Source: Allium sativum
Lineage: Eukaryota > Streptophyta > Magnoliopsida > Asparagales > Amaryllidaceae
Length of the DNA: 64,000 nt
Direction: 5' to 3'
Assembly: GCA_030737875.1 (NCBI GenBank)
Contig: CM060912.1
Coordinates: forward strand, 208,519,231 to 208,583,230
The notes under the pieces were generated by a model. It was not told where the DNA came from and did no database searches. It saw only the letters and a program-made list of their open reading frames with translations. The translations under genes were made by a program, and so were the position numbers. This document shows, piece by piece, positions 59,402 through 64,000 of the stretch. Each line of letters opens with the position of its first letter. Positions within the stretch are counted from its first letter, which is position 1.

Positions 59402-61432
59402 TGTAATGACCCGCACTGGCAGAGGTATTATAATTAATTTATTTAATTATATAAATGGTGAATTAAAGGATTTAATGGTCGTGGAATTAAATAACTGGTA
59501 ATATTTAATTAAAATAATAAATTAAATAATATATTTAATGCAGAAATAATCAAAAATATTGGAAATCACAATATTCTGTGAACTGGGTCGTCCCTTAGAT
59601 TTAATTCAGCTTAGAATTGAATTTGAATAACGAATATATTATATAAACAACAGTTTGAACGTAGAATTATAATATAATTAAAATCGAGCTCGAAATGGCG
59701 CTGTAGTTCGTAAATTGGCGATTCGAACTTCAACTGAATGTACAGGATTCGTTTTAAGCCGGATTTCTGTGAAACAAGAAACGTGTGGAGCTAGTGGAGT
59801 ATATCTTTCTAGTGGAAGAGAAAAATCTGGATTTCGTCGTGTAGATTTTGATTTATGTCCAAATCAAATTTTAGAAAAGTCGCTGTGGAATTCCTTTATA
59901 ATTTGCGACGCTTTATTTATGTTATAAAAGGAATTTTCGATATAAACTGAATATCGATAAATCTAAAATCTGAAATATCAAACTGTAAATTCTAATATGA
60001 TATTCTGGAGCTGTACGATATCATATGTGAAGATATACGATAATATAAATTTATTTATATTTAATTTAATTATATTTAAATATTTTTAAATGGGTCATCC
60101 AGAGCTTTAAAAATAGCCGGTTTTGCAAACGAAGTCGGAATTCGACGAAACCAGTTTTGTTGGATCCGCAATATCAAATAGTTGTTAGATTTCCAGTTTC
60201 GTGATTTTTAGAGTCACTGTGTTGTCGTACCGATTTTTAGAGTGAAAAATAGTCAGTATTTCGACAGTTAAAAATACGCTGTGTGAGCAAACGAAGTCGG
60301 AATTCGACGAAACCAGTTTCGTTGGGACCGTAATGTCGAACTCTAGCAGTAGGTCCAGTTTCGTGATTTTTGGGTATCGTGTGTGATCACACGAATTTTT
60401 ACAAAGGAAGAACGAATATAAAAATGATAAAAGAAAATATCTAAACAAAATATCTAGATATTTTGTCTTCCTATAAATACCCATACTTACTCCCTTAAAC
60501 CCTAATGATATTTTTCTGCCGGCAAAGGAAAAATACGCCGCAAGTTTTCTCCAGTAAAACAATTCTCATCTTCAAAATTTCAAATCAAATCAAAACAATT
60601 TCCATAAATCAGTTCATTGGTATTTTCGGATCCACCTTGAGATGCTCTTTAACGCAGTAGCTCTTTGGTGGAGCTCGACATCAATTTTCCGCGACTGGTT
60701 TGTGGACAGCAGACCTAGGGCTTCGTCTTCCTGAAATTGGAGCATGGATCATTGAAATGAGGGCTGGCGTTGGGATAAAGGGGAGGAGGCGCACCTTTCG
60801 AGGTGATTTGGGGGTCTTCGGTGGTTGAAAGCGTCGGTGGGTTTTTCCTGTTTCCGTCGGTTTGGGTATTGACGCGATGCCAGGGAGGCCACCGAGTTGA
60901 ACAAGTTGGGGTTCAGGGGAAAGAGAGTTCGACGAGAAGCAAGAGGATGGCTGTTGTGTGTGATTCGGTGGGACATTGATGGAGGATTCATGTTGGAAGG
61001 ATCGGTGTTTTGGGGAATACTGGAGATTTCGGTTTCTGGTTTAGGAGGAGGAAGGAGTATTAGTTGGACGTGGGTATCAAGAGGGTATTGGGCCCGATGG
61101 AAAAAGATAAGCCCATTCAAGAAGGAAAGGAAAAGTATATATGAATAAAAATGGTGAAGATGGGCCTATTATTATTTGTGAAGCCCAAACGATGTAACAA
61201 AGGAAGAAAAGGGAAAGTAGGAAGTGGGCTGATGTGTTGAAAGTGGGCCAGAAGTTTTCATAAAGGGTAAAGGCCCATTTATTTATTTTAAGTCCGAGTT
61301 TGACTAATTTAAAAGTGTATTAACTTTAAGTGGTCATAACTTATTCATATGAAATCAGAATCAAGAACCGTAAGTTGCGTTGGGACCGTAGGGACGGACA
61401 CTTCGAGATGGAACTGACTGCAAGTGGATTGG
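59402..61432 (+). mobile_element. LTR F (5' part), interrupted by LTR B
   Basis: It starts TGTAATGACCCGCAC and has U3 blocks in common with A (ATGTACAGGATTC, GACGAAACCAGTTTTGTTGG), a TATAAATA box at 60472-60479, a leader (CTTACTCCCTTAAACCCTAA) and a moderately GC-rich part to about 61100. LTR B begins at 61433 before F shows a 3' terminus. The minus- and plus-strand frames in 60749-61148 lie in the leader-like part and carry no recognisable domain. Confidence 0.6.
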
Positions 61433-62399
61433 TGTAACAACCCGTAAAATGCGAGCCAGTTTGAAATTTTTATTTTGGCAACTTTAGTGAATTTTGAATA
61501 TTTAAAATGAATTATTTTAAATAATATCGACGAGAAATTTATTTTGAATATAATTTGAACGTATATATTATATACGTCGTCGTTAGAATATATAATAATT
61601 ATATATAATTATAAAAGGAATTGAAAATGGCGCGGTAGTTCGAAAATTCGATTTCTAATTTCAAATGAATATACAGAATTCAATATAAGTCAGAATTGAA
61701 CGAAACAAGAAATATTTGAATATGTATAACTATATCTTTGTAACGAAGTTAACAAACTGAGATTTCATTTTAGAAATGATAAGATATGTCCAGTTTAAAA
61801 TTAGAAATAGTCGCTGTGGAATTTATATATATTTTTATATATATAAGGCCCTTAAAAATAGCAATTTTGCAAACGACCTCGGATTTCGACGAAACCACTT
61901 TTGTTGGGTCCGCAGTGTAAAGTTATTGCTAGATTTCAAATTTCATAATTTTTCGAATCAATATGTGAGCGTGGTAAAGGAAAACGTGTTTTGACCATTT
62001 TAGTTGATTTTAATCGACTGGGAATTGGCCATTTTTCATACGGTCTCAGAATTCGACGAAACTAGTTTTGTTAGGACCGTATCGTCAATACGAAGCTAGA
62101 AAATATTTTTCTAAAATTTTTAGAGTTCGTATGGGGCCCCGGTAATTTGAAATGTATGTTTAAAATTCAATATAAGGATTTAAAATGTAATTTCAACGGA
62201 AACTGATTGTAACGATCAAACCAGCTTGCGATACATATCCCATTGTGTTCGGAATGGGGGTAAAACGCTATGGACGACAGGCGGTGGACCTCGTTTCGAG
62301 ATCGTATGTAAAAGTCAACCCTTGTGCATAATTTAATAATTAAATAATAAAATAAATAAATAAAAAACCCCTACCCTTCCCTCCTTTTCTCTTCGTTGC

Positions 62400-62414
62400 C
62401 CCCCCCCCCCCCCC
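62400..62414 (+). repeat. poly-C run in the leader of LTR B
   Basis: An uninterrupted run of about 15 C just before the GC-rich island. Confidence 0.95.
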
Positions 62415-62759
62415 GATCCCTCTTTCATTATAACAAAACGAAAAAAAAAAAGACCTAACCCTAATCTAAAATCGCGCCGCCTTCCAGCAAAGACGCCGAC
62501 GAACCCTTCGCCGAAGCCCCCACCGCCCCACCACCCTCGCAACCTCCTCCCTCAAGGCGACGAAACCGGACATCGAATCGCAGCAACCCCCGAAGCCTCG
62601 CCGACACCTTCGAGCGCCTCCACGCCACGAGCCACCGCCGACTTCCTCCTCCTCCCATTCGAAGCTCGGTGAGCGTTTAATTTAATTTTATTCTATTTTT
62701 GCTTTTTGTTTTTGTTTTACAGTAAATGTATAAACTTTTTTTTTTTATTATGATTTAAA

Positions 62760-63180
62760 AACTGTTTTAAAGGGAATTATAAAACTGATTTTTGTTTTAA
62801 GAATTTTAAAACAGAAATTTTTAAAAGATTTTAAAACAGAAATTTTTAAAAGATTTTAAAACAGAAATTTTTAAAAGATTTTAAAAACAGAAATTTTTAA
62901 AAGATTTTAAAAACTGGATTTTTTAAAAGAAGATTTTAAAAACTGGATTTTTCAAAAGAAGAATAAAAACTGGATTTTTTTAAAAGGATTATGAAAACTG
63001 TTTTAAGAGAATAAAAACTGATTTTTAGTTATAAAGAAAAAAAAACTGCATTTTTTTTTTAAAGATTAAAACTGCATTTTAAGAAAACAAAAACTGTTTT
63101 GAAAAGAAAACAAAAACTGTTTTGAAAAGAAAACAAAAACTGTTTTGAAAAGAAAACAAAAACTGTTTTGGAAAAAAAAG
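62760..63180 (+). repeat. A-rich minisatellites in LTR B
   Basis: Units of AGATTTTAAAACAGAAATTT type (about 62805-62925), then ACTGGATTTTTTAAAAGAAG type, then four units of AAAAGAAAACAAAAACTGTT plus TTG (63090-63175). Confidence 0.85.
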
Positions 63181-64000
63181 GATTTGGACTTGAAAATAAA
63201 GATCATATTTTTAAAAATAGAAAAGACGAAGTTTTTGTTAAGTAGAAGAAGTAAGATATGATTCTTATATTTTTAAAATAATAAAAATATAATTTTTACA
63301 TCATAGGAAAGATCAAATCTTTGTTATAAAAATTGAAATTTTTATAAAAGGCATAAAGAAAGATTTTTATATATTGAATAGAGAAATAAAATATTGAACT
63401 TCGAAATAAAAATATGATTTTTATATATTGGATAGCGAAGTAAAAATTCGATTTTTACATATGTAGTGGTTACAGCAACGAAGATGCGATAGCGATGAAG
63501 ATTTCTATCAATGAAGTGCCGTGGAGCTTGGATAGCTTTCTGTGAGAATTTCTCACCTTTCAATTTCTTTTCTAATTATATATATATATATATATATATA
63601 CTAGGATGCAGACGGTGCTTAGTAGCACCCGACACAATCGTCCATAGACCATGGACTTGTTTGTTTGGTTGCATAGATTAGTTGAATTATTTGTTTGAAT
63701 TGAATTGTTTGGTGAGATGAAATTGATTTGATTGATGTGTGAATGGCGTGGGCCTTCACTAGTCCGGGGATAAGGCTAGGCCTCGTCCCGTTTCTAGTAT
63801 CGTGCCGTTATGCCGCCGAAATTTTCTAAAATATGTTAGAAAAATAAAAATATCATTTTATTTAAAGAATGAACTGAAGAGAAATTCATATGTTGAAATA
63901 AAATGTTTTGTCGTTAAAAATATAAATTTTAACGTGAATGTGAATAAATAAAATATTCATTTGCAAACCAGATGGTTTGTTTATGTACACTTATTTGAAG

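Larger units (their letters stand above)
61433..64000 (+). mobile_element. LTR B (5' part, runs off the window)
   Basis: It starts TGTAACAACCCGTAAAATGC and follows the A LTR block by block: U3, CCC-rich leader start, GC-rich island (about 62460-62665) ending CTCGGTGAGC, A-rich minisatellites, ATAAAAATATGATTTTTATA units (about 63270-63460), H1 (63542-63556), H2 (63640-63656), H3 (63912-63934), H4 (63963-63980). The LTR end is beyond the window. Confidence 0.85.

Noticed and set aside
60749..61148. Open frames on both strands (123 and 83 codons) in LTR F
   Set aside because: They lie in the leader-like part of an LTR, show no domain and overlap each other on opposite strands.

Overview
This is AT-rich plant nuclear DNA, probably from a eudicot. 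The evidence is plant-type Ty3/gypsy LTRs primed by initiator tRNA-Met, plant L1-type LINEs, a CACTA end, a Mutator-like element, and decayed pieces of two plant gene families (VIN3-like and amino acid permease). I see no intact host gene and no intact gag-pol. Every coding trace is broken or partial, so this looks like a nested heterochromatic transposon graveyard. The species cannot be fixed from the sequence alone.

Layout. At 1-848 and 14564-14787 lies one LINE-like remnant, split by element A (849-14563, + strand). A has two LTRs of about 6.34 kb around an interior of only 1.03 kb, with an iMet PBS and a purine tract. It is followed by a 5'-truncated LTR of the same family (about 14838-20774), which is itself interrupted by a 2.5 kb solo LTR (17131-19643). 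A diverged LTR relative occupies roughly 20990-24550. At 25354-26293 a VIN3-like fragment (+) abuts an amino acid permease fragment (-). A 5'-truncated LINE (-) runs from 26433 to about 29900, and a possible hAT-like relic follows. Element C (30881-41266, - strand) has the same design as A: 4.8 kb LTRs and a 0.8 kb interior. After it come a small templated insertion copied from the C LTR (41698-41825), a LINE 3' end, a CACTA 3' part (44977-46455), a tRNA-like pseudogene, another degenerate LTR (about 47040-50283), a decayed plant mobile domain gene (51440-52480, -), a possible LTR promoter region, a 981 bp Mutator-like element (55849-56829), a second LINE 3' end (58421-59400), and two further LTRs, F (59402-61432) interrupted by B (61433 to the window end).

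How the parts relate. Elements A and C are non-autonomous: PBS, polypurine tract and LTR ends are kept, but no recognisable protein-coding capacity is. They would have depended on enzymes made by an autonomous relative that is not in this window. The most unusual aspect is structured, apparently non-coding sequence. A 46-nt stem-loop occurs two or three times per LTR with paired substitutions. Several small hairpins keep the same order in different LTR families. An array of two-tier hairpins lies just downstream of the PBS. Interior sequence is much better conserved between A and C than their LTRs are. These are the best candidates here for something undescribed: RNA elements (packaging, dimerisation or priming) of a giant-LTR, mini-interior retroelement group.
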